Positions 17,593-26,809 of a stretch of 52,074 bases of DNA are shown here, in pieces. The stretch's first letter is position 1; each line of letters starts with the position of its first letter. A model generated the notes under the pieces. It was not told the DNA's origin, did not search any database, and saw nothing but the letters and a program-made list of their open reading frames with translations. Made by a program: the position numbers and the translations under genes. The DNA is from Bradyrhizobium guangdongense (GTDB lineage Bacteria > Pseudomonadota > Alphaproteobacteria > Rhizobiales > Xanthobacteraceae): positions 1-52,074 of the forward strand of contig NZ_PPPT01000162.1 of the NCBI RefSeq assembly GCF_006483445.1, read 5' to 3'.

Positions 17593-18926
17593 GAAAACTC
17601 CGCGCCCAGCGAACGCATCATCGGGATGAAGTCCGGGAAGCTGGTGGCGATGAAAGCGGTGTCGTCGACCTTCACCGGCTGGTCCGAGGCGCATCCCATC
17701 ACCAATGCTGACATCGCGATGCGATGATCCATGTGGGTTGCGACGAGGCCGCCGCCGGGCACATGGCCACGGCCCTCGACGATGAGATCGTCGCCGGCAA
17801 TCTCGACCTTCACGCCGTTGACGCGCAGCATGTCGGCGGTCGCTTCCAGACGATCGGATTCCTTCACGCGCAACTCGTGCAGGCCGCGCATGATCGTGGT
17901 GCCTTCGGCGAACGAGGCGGCCACCGCCAGCACCAGATATTCATCGATCATCGACGGCGCGCGTTCCGGCGGCACCTCGACGCCGCGCAGCTTCGACGCC
18001 CGCACGCGCAGGCGCGCCATCGGCTCACCGGCGTCGCCCCGCACCTCGCTCTCCTCGATGAAGCCGCCCATTTCGCGCAGCGTCGTGAACAGGCCGGTGC
18101 GCAGCGGATTGGTCATGACGTCGGTGAGCACGAGATCGGAGCCTTCCGCGATCAGCGCAGCAACGATCGGAAAGGCTGCCGACGACGGATCGGCCGGCAC
18201 CACGACATTGGCGCCGTGAAGCTCGGGCTGCCCGACGAGCGTGATGCGGCGGCCATGCTGGCCTTCGAGGGTCGAGGTGATGTCGGCGCCAAAGTGCCTG
18301 AGCATCAGCTCGGTATGGTCGCGGCTGGCCTCTGACTCGATGACGGTGGTCGTGCCGGGCGCGGCGAGGCCCGCCAGCAGCACCGCCGACTTGATCTGGG
18401 CCGAGGCGACCGGCGTCTTGTAGGTCAGCGGCAGCGGATCGCGCGCGCCCTGCAGCGTCAGCGGCAGCCGGCCACCCTCGCTTTGGGCAACGACTTTGGC
18501 GCCCATCTTTTCGAGCGGGTCCAGAATCCGGCGCATGGGACGGCTGCGCAAGGAAGCGTCGCCGTCGAAAACTGCGGCAATCGGGCAGCCGGCAACGGCC
18601 CCCATCACCAGCCGGCAGCCGGTCCCGGAGTTCCCGAAATCTAGGGGGGCCTTGGGCTGGGCAAAACCGGCGACGCCGACGCCCCGCACCGACCAGGCAA
18701 AATCCCCGGTCCGCTCCACCTGCGCCCCCAGCGCCTGCATCGATTTGGCGGTATTGAGGACGTCTTCGCCCTCCAAAAGGCCTGAAATCCGGGTTTCACC
18801 GACCGACAGCGCGCCCAGGATGAGAGCACGGTGGGAGATCGACTTGTCCCCGGGGACCCGGACGGATCCGGTCAGGGGGCCGCTGGCGCGCGACTGGAGG
18901 GGTGTCCGCTGGTCGGAATAGCTCAC
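17589..18926 (-). CDS. aroA: 3-phosphoshikimate 1-carboxyvinyltransferase (EPSP synthase)
   Basis: AroA transfers enolpyruvate from PEP to shikimate-3-phosphate in aromatic amino acid synthesis. The 445-residue sequence resembles the class II enzymes (Agrobacterium CP4 type): RVPGDKSISHR, LDFGNSGTGCR, RPMRRILDPLEKMGAKV, SAQIKSAVLLAGL, RDHTE and ATHMDHRIAMS. Residue 101 is Gly, where the glyphosate-insensitive CP4 enzyme has Ala100. It is the first gene of the aroA-cmk pair on the minus strand and faces the TIGR02300 gene across a 183-base gap. Confidence 0.96.
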   Translation of the reverse strand: MSYSDQRTPLQSRASGPLTGSVRVPGDKSISHRALILGALSVGETRISGLLEGEDVLNTAKSMQALGAQVERTGDFAWSVRGVGVAGFAQPKAPLDFGNSGTGCRLVMGAVAGCPIAAVFDGDASLRSRPMRRILDPLEKMGAKVVAQSEGGRLPLTLQGARDPLPLTYKTPVASAQIKSAVLLAGLAAPGTTTVIESEASRDHTELMLRHFGADITSTLEGQHGRRITLVGQPELHGANVVVPADPSSAAFPIVAALIAEGSDLVLTDVMTNPLRTGLFTTLREMGGFIEESEVRGDAGEPMARLRVRASKLRGVEVPPERAPSMIDEYLVLAVAASFAEGTTIMRGLHELRVKESDRLEATADMLRVNGVKVEIAGDDLIVEGRGHVPGGGLVATHMDHRIAMSALVMGCASDQPVKVDDTAFIATSFPDFIPMMRSLGAEFS

Positions 18927-19109
18927 GATTTAAGTCCCTGAATAGGCGCCCGGATATCCCATGGGGCGCGTGGCGCAGGTACCACACGGCCCCCGTGTCG
19001 TCACGGGTAAGTCTCAGGACATGTCTTTGTCCCGCAATGCGCTATTGACAGCGGGCCGCCAACTAGCCAAGTGAAACACCGCTTTTCAGACATTCCCAGG
19101 ATTCCTGCC

Positions 19110-19520
19110 GTGGCCAAGTCCGAACTCGGAACCAAACGCATTTGCCCGACCACGGGCAAGAAGTTCTACGACCTCAACAAGAATCCGGTGATCTCGCCGT
19201 ATACGGGCGAAGTGGTGCCGATTGCGCCGGTTGCGCCGGCCCGTGCGACCCGCGGTGCGGAAGCCCGCGCGCCGATGCCTGCCGACACGGCGCCTGAGCC
19301 GGCGGAGGCCGAGGAGTTGGTCTCCCTCGAGGAGGCCGATGCCGAGGAGAATACCGGCAAGGTCAAGGCCGTCGTGCCTGAGTCCGAGGACGATATCGAG
19401 GTCGACGAGACCCTCGAGGACGATGATGACGATGATTCGACCTTTATCGCCGACGACGAAGAGGGCGATGAGGACGTGACCGACATCATTGGTGATGTCG
19501 GCGGTGACGAAGAGACTTGA
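19110..19520 (+). CDS. TIGR02300 (FYDLN-acid) family protein
   Basis: The N-terminal 35 residues carry the family's conserved core, KRICPTTGKKFYDLNKNP followed by VISPYTGEVVP. The rest is an alanine/proline linker and an extremely acidic tail rich in D and E (EDDDDDDSTFIADDEEGDE). I chose the GTG at 19110 because the conserved block begins at once; the ATG at 19071 would add 13 unrelated residues. It gives 136 residues. The family is limited mainly to Alphaproteobacteria, and its function is unknown. It lies divergent to aroA and just before tRNA-Ala. Confidence 0.8.
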   Translation: MAKSELGTKRICPTTGKKFYDLNKNPVISPYTGEVVPIAPVAPARATRGAEARAPMPADTAPEPAEAEELVSLEEADAEENTGKVKAVVPESEDDIEVDETLEDDDDDDSTFIADDEEGDEDVTDIIGDVGGDEET

Positions 19521-19615
19521 GATCGCGCCTGATCTGTGAAAAAGGGTGCACCGCGCGAGTCACCAGGCTCGCCGGTTCGGTGTGATCCACCAGGATCATC
19601 CCGTTTAAGGACTAC

Positions 19616-19690
<75 letters not shown>

Positions 19691-19691
<1 letters not shown>

Positions 19692-19748
19692 GCCTTCGCG
19701 AAGCGAAGGCTGCCGCGGCGGCGTAGCCCGAAGGGCGAAGCCGGGCTT
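19691..19748. repeat. Two short GC-rich palindromes after tRNA-Ala
   Basis: AGCCTTCGC/GCGAAGGCT (19691-19711) and AGCCCG...CGGGCT (19725-19747) form two adjacent hairpins between the tRNA and the 3' end of ohrR. The first could help end tRNA transcription, but no T-run follows. Confidence 0.55.
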
Positions 19749-19751
19749 CAA

Positions 19752-20213
19752 CTACTCCCCGATCACCGCATTCAACCGGTCGCGTAGCGCGACGATCTCG
19801 TTCTTGATCGCCACGAGTTCCGACACGGAGCAGTCCGAGGCCGCGAGAATCGATTGCGGCACGGCACGGGCCTTCTCTTTCAGGGCATGGCCCTGCGGGG
19901 TCAGCGAAATCAGCACCTGGCGCTCGTCTTCGGTCGAGCGCGTCCGCTTGACCAGTTGCGCCGCCTCCAGCCGCTTCAGCAAAGGCGTCAGCGTGCCCGA
20001 GTCCAAAAACAGCCTTTCGCCGATATCTTTCAGCGGCACGTCGTCCCGCTCCCACAGCACCAGCATGACCAGGTATTGCGGATAGGTCAGGCCGAGCCGG
20101 TCCAGCAGCGGCTTGTAGACCCGGTTGAAGGCGTGCGCGGCCGAATAGACCGCAAAGCAGATCTGGTTATCGAGCCGGAGCGGCTGATCGCCTGCGATTT
20201 GTTTTCGAACCAT
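19752..20213 (-). CDS. ohrR: MarR-family organic peroxide sensor OhrR
   Basis: OhrR represses ohr until organic hydroperoxides oxidise its sensor cysteine. The 153-residue protein has the reactive C19 in LDNQICFAVYSAAHAFNRVY and a second cysteine at C128 (SDCSVSEL), the arrangement of 2-Cys OhrR such as Xanthomonas. A winged helix follows (TLTPLLKRLEAAQLVKRTRS with wing EDERQVLISLT). The start MVRKQIAG has AGAGGTC upstream; the longer frame does not. It is divergent from ohr, with two ATTGNNNNCAAT sites between them. Confidence 0.93.
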   Translation of the reverse strand: MVRKQIAGDQPLRLDNQICFAVYSAAHAFNRVYKPLLDRLGLTYPQYLVMLVLWERDDVPLKDIGERLFLDSGTLTPLLKRLEAAQLVKRTRSTEDERQVLISLTPQGHALKEKARAVPQSILAASDCSVSELVAIKNEIVALRDRLNAVIGE

Positions 20214-20266
20214 TTTGACCTCTTGAGACTTACCCAGCATTCTGGCCCCGCGCGGCCGCGCATTCA

Positions 20267-20278
20267 ATTGCGAACAAT
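20267..20278. promoter_or_regulatory. Candidate OhrR operator, site 1
   Basis: ATTGCGAACAAT has ATTG/CAAT arms around four bases. It lies in the 159-base ohrR-ohr gap, 36 bp from a second copy with the same arms. OhrR regulators autorepress from such shared gaps. Confidence 0.55.
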
Positions 20279-20302
20279 TAAATGTGAGGTCTGCCAATTT
20301 CA

Positions 20303-20314
20303 ATTGCGCGCAAT
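20303..20314. promoter_or_regulatory. Candidate OhrR operator, site 2
   Basis: ATTGCGCGCAAT is a perfect 12-base palindrome, 36 bp downstream of site 1 and embedded in an AATTG-rich stretch. It ends 58 bases before the ohr start and would overlap the ohr promoter. Confidence 0.6.
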
Positions 20315-20372
20315 GTAATTGTGTGCGATATACACCTCACCCCAACCGAAGACCATCCCAAGGGAGACGACC

Positions 20373-20801
20373 ATGTCCGTGAAAGTCCTCTACAAGACCA
20401 CCGCAACAGCCACCGGCGGCCGCGACGGTTCCGCCTCGACGGCCGACGGGGCCTTCAGCGTCAAGTTGTCGACCCCGAAGGAGCTCGGCGGTGGCGGCGG
20501 CGCCGGCAACAACCCCGAGCAGTTGTTTGCCGCCGGCTATGCCGCCTGCTTCATCGGCGCCATGAAGGCGGTTGCGGCCCAGGGCGGCGGCGTGAAGGTG
20601 CCCGCGGACGCCTCGGTGACCTCCACCGTCGGCATCGGGCCGCGCTCGGAAGGCGGCTTTGGCCTCGACATCGATCTCGCCGTCTCGCTGCCCGGCATCG
20701 CCAAGGCCGACGCCGAAGCGCTGGTCGCGAAGGCCCACCAGGTGTGCCCCTATTCCAACGCCACCCGCGGCAATGTCGACGTCCGCCTGACGGTCGTCTA
20801 A
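20373..20801 (+). CDS. ohr: Organic hydroperoxide resistance protein Ohr
   Basis: Ohr is a thiol peroxidase that reduces organic and fatty-acid hydroperoxides using lipoyl groups. The 142-residue OsmC/Ohr protein has the peroxidatic C59 (GYAACFIGAMK), the resolving C125 (VCPYSNATRGN) and the conserved Arg in GGRDG (R17). The start has GGGAG upstream; an in-frame ATG at 20319 overlaps the operator region and is unlikely. It is controlled by the divergent ohrR. Confidence 0.96.
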   Translation: MSVKVLYKTTATATGGRDGSASTADGAFSVKLSTPKELGGGGGAGNNPEQLFAAGYAACFIGAMKAVAAQGGGVKVPADASVTSTVGIGPRSEGGFGLDIDLAVSLPGIAKADAEALVAKAHQVCPYSNATRGNVDVRLTVV

Positions 20802-20811
20802 CGCCGGACCT

Positions 20812-20856
20812 GCGGCCGGCCCGTGATCCCTCTCTGAGATCCTTTGGGCCGGCCGC
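20812..20856 (+). terminator. Long inverted repeat after ohr, possible terminator
   Basis: Perfect 11-base arms GCGGCCGGCCC and GGGCCGGCCGC flank a 23-base loop just after the ohr stop. There is no T-run, so factor-independent termination is doubtful. Confidence 0.4.
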
Positions 20857-20984
20857 ACTCCCGTTGATTTGCCGCGCGGCGGCATGATCTGCGGCGCATG
20901 CGCCCACACGCGGCGGGCCATTGCTGGCGTGAACGAACCTCGCTAGGCCTGTGCTCGAACACAGCTTGAGCAGAGGTTGCCACC

Positions 20985-22190
20985 ATGAGTTCTGAAGCCG
21001 CTTTGGGTGCCATGAGCGGACTGCGCGTCATCGATCTCACGCGCGTGCTCGGCGGTCCCTATTGCACGCAGATCCTCGCCGATCACGGCGCCGACGTGAT
21101 CAAGGTCGAGCCGCCCGCGGGCGACGAGGTGCGCGACTGGGGCCCTCCCTTCCACGACGAGGACGCGGCCTATTTCGTCGGCATCAACCGCAACAAACGC
21201 TCGATCGGCCTCGACCTCGCCTCCGAAGGCGGCCGCGTCGTGCTGCTCAAGATGCTGGAGACCGCCGATGTCCTGATCGAGAATTTCAAGCCGGGCACGC
21301 TGGAAAAGTGGGGCATCGGCAGCGAGATGCTGCGCGCAAAATTTCCGCGCCTCGTGCATTGCCGCATCTGCGGCTTTGGCGCCGACGGTCCGCGCGGCGG
21401 CAATCCCGGTTACGACGCGATCATCCAGGCGATGACCGGCATGATCGCGGCAACCGGCTCGCCTGAAAGCGGACCGATGCGCATCGGCGTGCCGCTGGTC
21501 GACATCACCACCGGTCTCTATGCAGCAATCGGCATTTTGATGGCGTTGTCGGAACGGCAACGCTCGGGCCAGGGCCAGTTCCTCGAAACCACGCTGTATG
21601 AGACCGGTCTTGCGATCATGCATCCGCACACCGCAAACTATTTCATGCATGGCAAGCCGCCGGGGCTCACCGGCAACGAGCATCCCAATCTCGTGCCCTA
21701 TGCGATCTTCCCGACCAAGACCGACAACATCTTTATCGGCGTCGGCAATGACGGGACCTTCCGCAAGCTGGCCAAGGAAATCGGAAAGCCAGAGCTCGGC
21801 ACCGATCCGCGCTTTGCCCGCAACAAGGACCGCATCGCCAACCGCGAGGCGCTCCGCGCCGAGCTCGCCGCCGTGTTCAGCCAGCACGAGGCCGAGCCGC
21901 TCTGCAATCGCCTGCTCGCCGCCGGCCTGCCGGCGGGCCCCGTGCAGAAAATCGACCAGGCGTTGACGAACCCGCACACCATCCACCGTGGCGATATTAT
22001 CGAGAAGGACTGGTACAAGGGCGTGGCCTCGCCGATCCGGCTGGAACGCAGCAAGCCGAGCTTGCGCCGGACGCCGCCAAAGTTCAGCCAGCACTCCGCC
22101 GAGGTGCTCGGCGAGTTCGGCTACTCCCGGGACGAGATCGACGCGATGGTGAAGAAGGGCGTGGTCTGCGGCCCCGATCGCAAGCGCTGA
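20985..22190 (+). CDS. CaiB/BaiF class III CoA-transferase
   Basis: Class III CoA-transferases move CoA between carboxylic acids through aspartyl-CoA intermediates. The 401-residue protein begins MSGLRVIDLTRVLGGPYCTQ (from residue 10), has VIKVEPPAGDEVRDWGPP, ENFKPGTLEKWG and FGADGPRGGNPGYD. The catalytic Asp is D173 in GVPLVDITTGLYAA. The start has AGAGG upstream. The acids it acts on cannot be told; formyl-CoA, carnitinyl-CoA and succinyl-CoA dependent members look alike. It stands alone on the plus strand between ohr and ugpB. Confidence 0.9.
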   Translation: MSSEAALGAMSGLRVIDLTRVLGGPYCTQILADHGADVIKVEPPAGDEVRDWGPPFHDEDAAYFVGINRNKRSIGLDLASEGGRVVLLKMLETADVLIENFKPGTLEKWGIGSEMLRAKFPRLVHCRICGFGADGPRGGNPGYDAIIQAMTGMIAATGSPESGPMRIGVPLVDITTGLYAAIGILMALSERQRSGQGQFLETTLYETGLAIMHPHTANYFMHGKPPGLTGNEHPNLVPYAIFPTKTDNIFIGVGNDGTFRKLAKEIGKPELGTDPRFARNKDRIANREALRAELAAVFSQHEAEPLCNRLLAAGLPAGPVQKIDQALTNPHTIHRGDIIEKDWYKGVASPIRLERSKPSLRRTPPKFSQHSAEVLGEFGYSRDEIDAMVKKGVVCGPDRKR

Positions 22191-22335
22191 GTTTGCGCGC
22201 AACATAATTCAAAAATGCCGCACTGCGGCGCGAGCACGCCTGCACCGCGAACGCTGCGGCACGCCGACGCGCGCCTTCGCCTATTTTCCGGCTTCCCTTT
22301 CCTGGCGCTTGCCGCTTTCGTTTCGCCCGCTTACA

Positions 22336-22353
22336 CAGTCATGTGAACGTCAT
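22336..22353 (+). promoter_or_regulatory. Candidate Pho box upstream of ugpB
   Basis: CAGTCAT and ACGTCAT are direct heptamers separated by four bases (GTGA). The PhoB consensus is two CTGTCAT heptamers with the same 11-base period. The site lies 55 bases before the ugpB start. PhoB control of ugp operons is established in E. coli and in rhizobia. Three heptamer positions differ from the consensus, so this is a candidate only. Confidence 0.5.
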
Positions 22354-22407
22354 ATGGCGCTGCTAGCGCAAGCGCACATTTTTGACGGCCCAAGGGAGGT
22401 TTACTTG

Positions 22408-23724
22408 ATGGCTCTTCGACATATTGGTGCGGCCGCTGCGCTCGCAATCTCGATCGGTTTTGGCGCCTCGCCCGCGCTGGCCGTGACCGAGATTCAGTGG
22501 TGGCACGCGATGACCGGCGCGAACAACGACGTGATCGTCAAGCTCGCCAACGATTTCAACGCTGCACAAACCGACTACAAGGTCGTCCCGACCTACAAGG
22601 GCAACTACGCCGACACGATGAATGCCGGCATCGCCGCGTTCCGCGCCGGCAACGCGCCGCACATCATGCAGGTGTTCGAAGTCGGCACCGCGACCATGAT
22701 GGCCGCGACCGGCGCCGTGAAGCCCGTCTACAAGCTGATGGCCGAGGCCGGCGAAAAGTTCGACCCCAAGATCTACCTGCCCGCGATCACCGGCTATTAT
22801 TCGACGTCGAAGGGCGAGATGCTCTCGTTCCCCTTCAACTCGTCGTCGACGGTGATGTGGATCAATCTCGACGAGCTGAAGAAGGCGAATGTCGAGATCC
22901 CCAAGACCTGGCCTGAAGTGTTCGACGCCGCCAAGAAGCTGAAGGCGGCGGGACACGCGACCTGCGGCTTCTCCGGCTCCTGGGTCACCTGGGTCAATCT
23001 CGAGCAGCTCTCCGCCTGGCACAACGTGCCGCTGTCGACCAAGGCCAACGGTCTCGACGGCTTTGACACCGTGCTCGAGTTCAACGGCCCGCTCCAGGTC
23101 AAGCATCTCGAAAACCTGATCGAGCTGCAGAAAGACAAGACCTACGACTATGCCGGCCGCACCAACACCGGCGAAGGCCGTTTCACCTCCGGCGAGTGCC
23201 CGATCTACCTGACGTCGTCGGCCTTCTTCGGCAACGTCAAGGCGCAGGCCAAGTTCAACTTCACAGCCGTGCCGATGCCCTATTATCCGGATGCCAAGGG
23301 TGCTCCGCAGAACTCGATCATCGGCGGCGCTTCGCTCTGGATGATGGGCGGCAAGTCCGCCGAGGAGTACAAGGGTGTCGCAAAGTTCCTGACCTTCCTC
23401 TCGGACACCGACCGCCAGGTCTGGATCCACAAGGCGTCGGGCTATCTGCCGATCACCAAGGCGGCCTATGAGAAGGCCAAGGCCGAGGGCTTCTACAAGG
23501 ACCAGCCCTATCTCGAAACACCGCTCCTGGAGCTGACCAACAAGGAGCCGACCGAGAACTCGCGCGGCCTGCGCCTCGGCAACATGGTGCAGCTCCGTGA
23601 CGTCTGGTCGGAGGAGATCGAGCAGGCGCTGGCCGGCAAGAAGACTGCCAAGCAGGCGCTCGACGCTGCCGTCGAACGCGGCAACACCATGCTGCGGCAG
23701 TTTGAAAAAACCGCCGTCAAGTGA
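22408..23724 (+). CDS. ugpB: sn-Glycerol-3-phosphate type ABC transporter substrate-binding protein
   Basis: This is the periplasmic binding protein of a carbohydrate-uptake type 1 importer, with glycerol-3-phosphate or its diesters the likely ligand. The 438-residue precursor has a signal peptide ending near ASPALAVTE. IQWWHAMTG and FNSSSTVMWINLDEL are features of UgpB-like proteins. The start MALRHIG has GGGAGG eight bases upstream; the frame extends 33 codons further without a signal peptide. It is the first gene of ugpBAEC. A stem-loop separates it from ugpA. Confidence 0.9.
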   Translation: MALRHIGAAAALAISIGFGASPALAVTEIQWWHAMTGANNDVIVKLANDFNAAQTDYKVVPTYKGNYADTMNAGIAAFRAGNAPHIMQVFEVGTATMMAATGAVKPVYKLMAEAGEKFDPKIYLPAITGYYSTSKGEMLSFPFNSSSTVMWINLDELKKANVEIPKTWPEVFDAAKKLKAAGHATCGFSGSWVTWVNLEQLSAWHNVPLSTKANGLDGFDTVLEFNGPLQVKHLENLIELQKDKTYDYAGRTNTGEGRFTSGECPIYLTSSAFFGNVKAQAKFNFTAVPMPYYPDAKGAPQNSIIGGASLWMMGGKSAEEYKGVAKFLTFLSDTDRQVWIHKASGYLPITKAAYEKAKAEGFYKDQPYLETPLLELTNKEPTENSRGLRLGNMVQLRDVWSEEIEQALAGKKTAKQALDAAVERGNTMLRQFEKTAVK

Positions 23725-23730
23725 GAGGAT

Positions 23731-23761
23731 GAGCGGCAGGCCACGATCCGGCCTGCCGCTC
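23731..23761 (+). other. Intercistronic stem-loop between ugpB and ugpA
   Basis: Perfect 12-base arms GAGCGGCAGGCC and GGCCTGCCGCTC enclose a 7-base loop and have no T-run. Such hairpins commonly protect the 3' end of binding-protein messages so that the binding protein exceeds the permease; that role is inferred here. Confidence 0.7.
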
Positions 23762-23771
23762 TCCTGACGCC

Positions 23772-24653
23772 ATGCAAAAGCAATCCATTTTCCAATCAAA
23801 GCTGTTGCCTTACGCGCTGGTTGCACCGCAGCTCGCGATCGTCCTGATTTTCTTCTACTGGCCGGCGCTGCAGGCGGTCATCCAGTCGTTCCTGCTGCAG
23901 GACGCCTTCGGCCTCTCGACGAGTTTTGTCTGGTTCGAGAACTATGTGGACCTGTTCAAGGACCCGGCCTATTTCGAGGCGGTCGTCAGGACTTTCGTGT
24001 TCTCCTTCGCGATCGCCTTGTCGTCGCTGTCGTTTGCGCTGCTGCTCGCGGTCATGGCGGACAAACCCTTACGTGGCGGCACGATCTATCGCACGCTGCT
24101 GATCTGGCCCTATGCGGTCGCACCGCCCGTGGTCGGCGTGCTCTGGATCTTCATGCTGCATCCCTCGCTCGGCGTGCTCTCGCGGTACTTGCGCGCCATG
24201 GGCATCGACTGGAATCCGCTGCTCGACGGCAATCAGGCGGCAACGCTGATCATCCTCGCCGCGGCCTGGAAGCAGATCTCCTACAACTTCCTGTTCTTCC
24301 TCGCCGGTCTCCAGAGCATCCCGAAGAGCGTGCTCGAGGCCGCCGCGATCGACGGCGCGCGCCCGATGCGGCGCTTCTGGACCGTAACCTTCCCGCTGCT
24401 GTCGCCGACCATCTTCTTCCTGCTGGTCGTCAACATCGTCTACGCCTTCTTCGACACCTTTGGCATCATCGACACGATGACCCGCGGCGGTCCGGGCAAG
24501 TCGACGGAGACGCTGGTCTACAAGGTCTATACCGACGGCCTGCTCGGCGGGAACCTCGGCAGCTCGGCCGCACAGTCGGTGATCCTGATGGTCATGGTCA
24601 TCGTGCTGACCGGAATCCAGTTCCGCTTCGTCGAACGCAAGGTGACCTACTGA
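23772..24653 (+). CDS. ugpA: sn-Glycerol-3-phosphate ABC transporter permease UgpA
   Basis: This is an inner-membrane permease of the MalF/UgpA type. The 293-residue protein has six hydrophobic segments, beginning YALVAPQLAIVLIFFYWPAL, and the EAA loop that contacts the ATPase (LEAAAIDGARPMRRFWTVTF). Its stop overlaps the ugpE start by one base (TGATG). Confidence 0.93.
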   Translation: MQKQSIFQSKLLPYALVAPQLAIVLIFFYWPALQAVIQSFLLQDAFGLSTSFVWFENYVDLFKDPAYFEAVVRTFVFSFAIALSSLSFALLLAVMADKPLRGGTIYRTLLIWPYAVAPPVVGVLWIFMLHPSLGVLSRYLRAMGIDWNPLLDGNQAATLIILAAAWKQISYNFLFFLAGLQSIPKSVLEAAAIDGARPMRRFWTVTFPLLSPTIFFLLVVNIVYAFFDTFGIIDTMTRGGPGKSTETLVYKVYTDGLLGGNLGSSAAQSVILMVMVIVLTGIQFRFVERKVTY

Positions 24654-25501
24654 TGGTCGAGGAAGAGGGCATCCGCCGCTACGTCGCCCACGTCATCCTG
24701 TGGATCGGAATCGCGATCGTCGCCTTTCCGGTCTATCTCGCCTTCGTGGCCTCGACCCAGGACAACGCCGTCATCGCCAACGGCCAGATGTCGCTGCTGC
24801 CGGGCGGGCATTTCTTCCAGACCTACTACCAGACGATCTTCGTCGGCACGAGCGGCTCGACCCGCGAGCCGGTCGGCAACATGATGCTGAACTCGCTGAT
24901 CATGGCGCTGGCGATCGCGCTCGGGAAGATCGCGATCTCGATCATCTCGGCCTATGCGATCGTCTATTTCCGCTTTCCGTTCCGGATGGCGATCTTCTGG
25001 ATCATCTTCATCACGCTGATGCTGCCGGTCGAGGTGCGCATCTATCCGACCTACAAGATCGTCGCCGACCTGCACATGCTCGACAGCTATGCCGGCCTCG
25101 CGCTGCCGCTGATCGCATCGGCCACAGCGACGCTGCTGTTCCGGCAGTTCTTCATGACCGTGCCCGACGAGTTGCTTGAAGCGTCGCGCATCGACGGCGC
25201 AGGTCCGTTCCGCTTCTTCTGGGATACGCTCTTGCCGCTGTCGCGCACCAACATGGCCGCGCTGTTCGTGATCCTGTTCATCCTCGGCTGGAATCAATAT
25301 CTCTGGCCGCTCTTGATCACCACGCGCGACGACATGCAGACCATCCAGGTCGGCATCCGCAAGATGATCACCACCACCGACGCGCTGACGGAATGGCCCG
25401 TCGTGATGGCGACCGCCGTGCTCGCGATGCTGCCGCCAGTGTTCGTCGTCGTCGCCATGCAGAAATTGTTCGTGCGCGGCCTGGTCGAGACGGAGAAGTA
25501 G
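24653..25501 (+). CDS. ugpE: sn-Glycerol-3-phosphate ABC transporter permease UgpE
   Basis: This is the second permease, of MalG/UgpE type, with 282 residues and six hydrophobic segments. The EAA loop reads LLEASRIDGAGPFRFFWDTL, and LGWNQYLWPLL is a hallmark of UgpE. It overlaps ugpA and lies six bases before ugpC, so the four genes form one operon. Confidence 0.93.
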   Translation: MVEEEGIRRYVAHVILWIGIAIVAFPVYLAFVASTQDNAVIANGQMSLLPGGHFFQTYYQTIFVGTSGSTREPVGNMMLNSLIMALAIALGKIAISIISAYAIVYFRFPFRMAIFWIIFITLMLPVEVRIYPTYKIVADLHMLDSYAGLALPLIASATATLLFRQFFMTVPDELLEASRIDGAGPFRFFWDTLLPLSRTNMAALFVILFILGWNQYLWPLLITTRDDMQTIQVGIRKMITTTDALTEWPVVMATAVLAMLPPVFVVVAMQKLFVRGLVETEK

Positions 25502-25507
25502 AGAGTT

Positions 25508-26599
<1,092 letters not shown>

Positions 26600-26712
26600 A
26601 ACGGGCCTTTTGGGTCGGCTGGCAAAAGGGGGCGAAAACAACCCCATGCACAGTAGAAGGCGTTGCGCGGCCTGAGGGCGTTTCGGGCTAATCCACAGGC
26701 TCCCGCTACGTC

Positions 26713-26742
26713 CTTGAACCCAAACGGGGATATGCCCATATT
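26713..26742 (+). promoter_or_regulatory. Candidate RpoH (sigma-32) promoter of the hsp20 gene
   Basis: CTTGAAC at 26713-26719 and CCCATATT at 26735-26742 are separated by 15 bases. They match the E. coli sigma-32 pattern CTTGAAA/CCCATNT closely. The start of transcription would fall near 26749, giving a leader of about 60 bases that holds just the ROSE hairpin. Confidence 0.65.
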
Positions 26743-26748
26743 GCTGAC

Positions 26749-26809
26749 CAAGGGGTGCCATTCCGGGCCCTGAAACACCAAAGTCGCTTCCGCGAGGACT
26801 TTGTAAACT
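26749..26809 (+). promoter_or_regulatory. ROSE-type RNA thermometer in the hsp20 leader
   Basis: The 3' hairpin pairs CAAAGUC (26779-26785) with GACUUUG (26797-26803). Within it UCGCU (26784-26788) faces AGGA (26795-26798) with G26786 bulged, which is the ROSE signature UYGCU/AGGA. The sequestered AGGA is the Shine-Dalgarno sequence, 11 bases before the ATG. ROSE elements are established upstream of Bradyrhizobium small heat-shock genes, where heat melts the hairpin. An upstream AGGG/CCCT hairpin (about 26751-26771) may be the second stem. Confidence 0.8.

Noticed and set aside
19045..19066. Promoter with TTGACA for the TIGR02300 gene
   Set aside because: No -10 hexamer stands at 16-18 bases from TTGACA; the nearest A/T-rich six-mer is too close.
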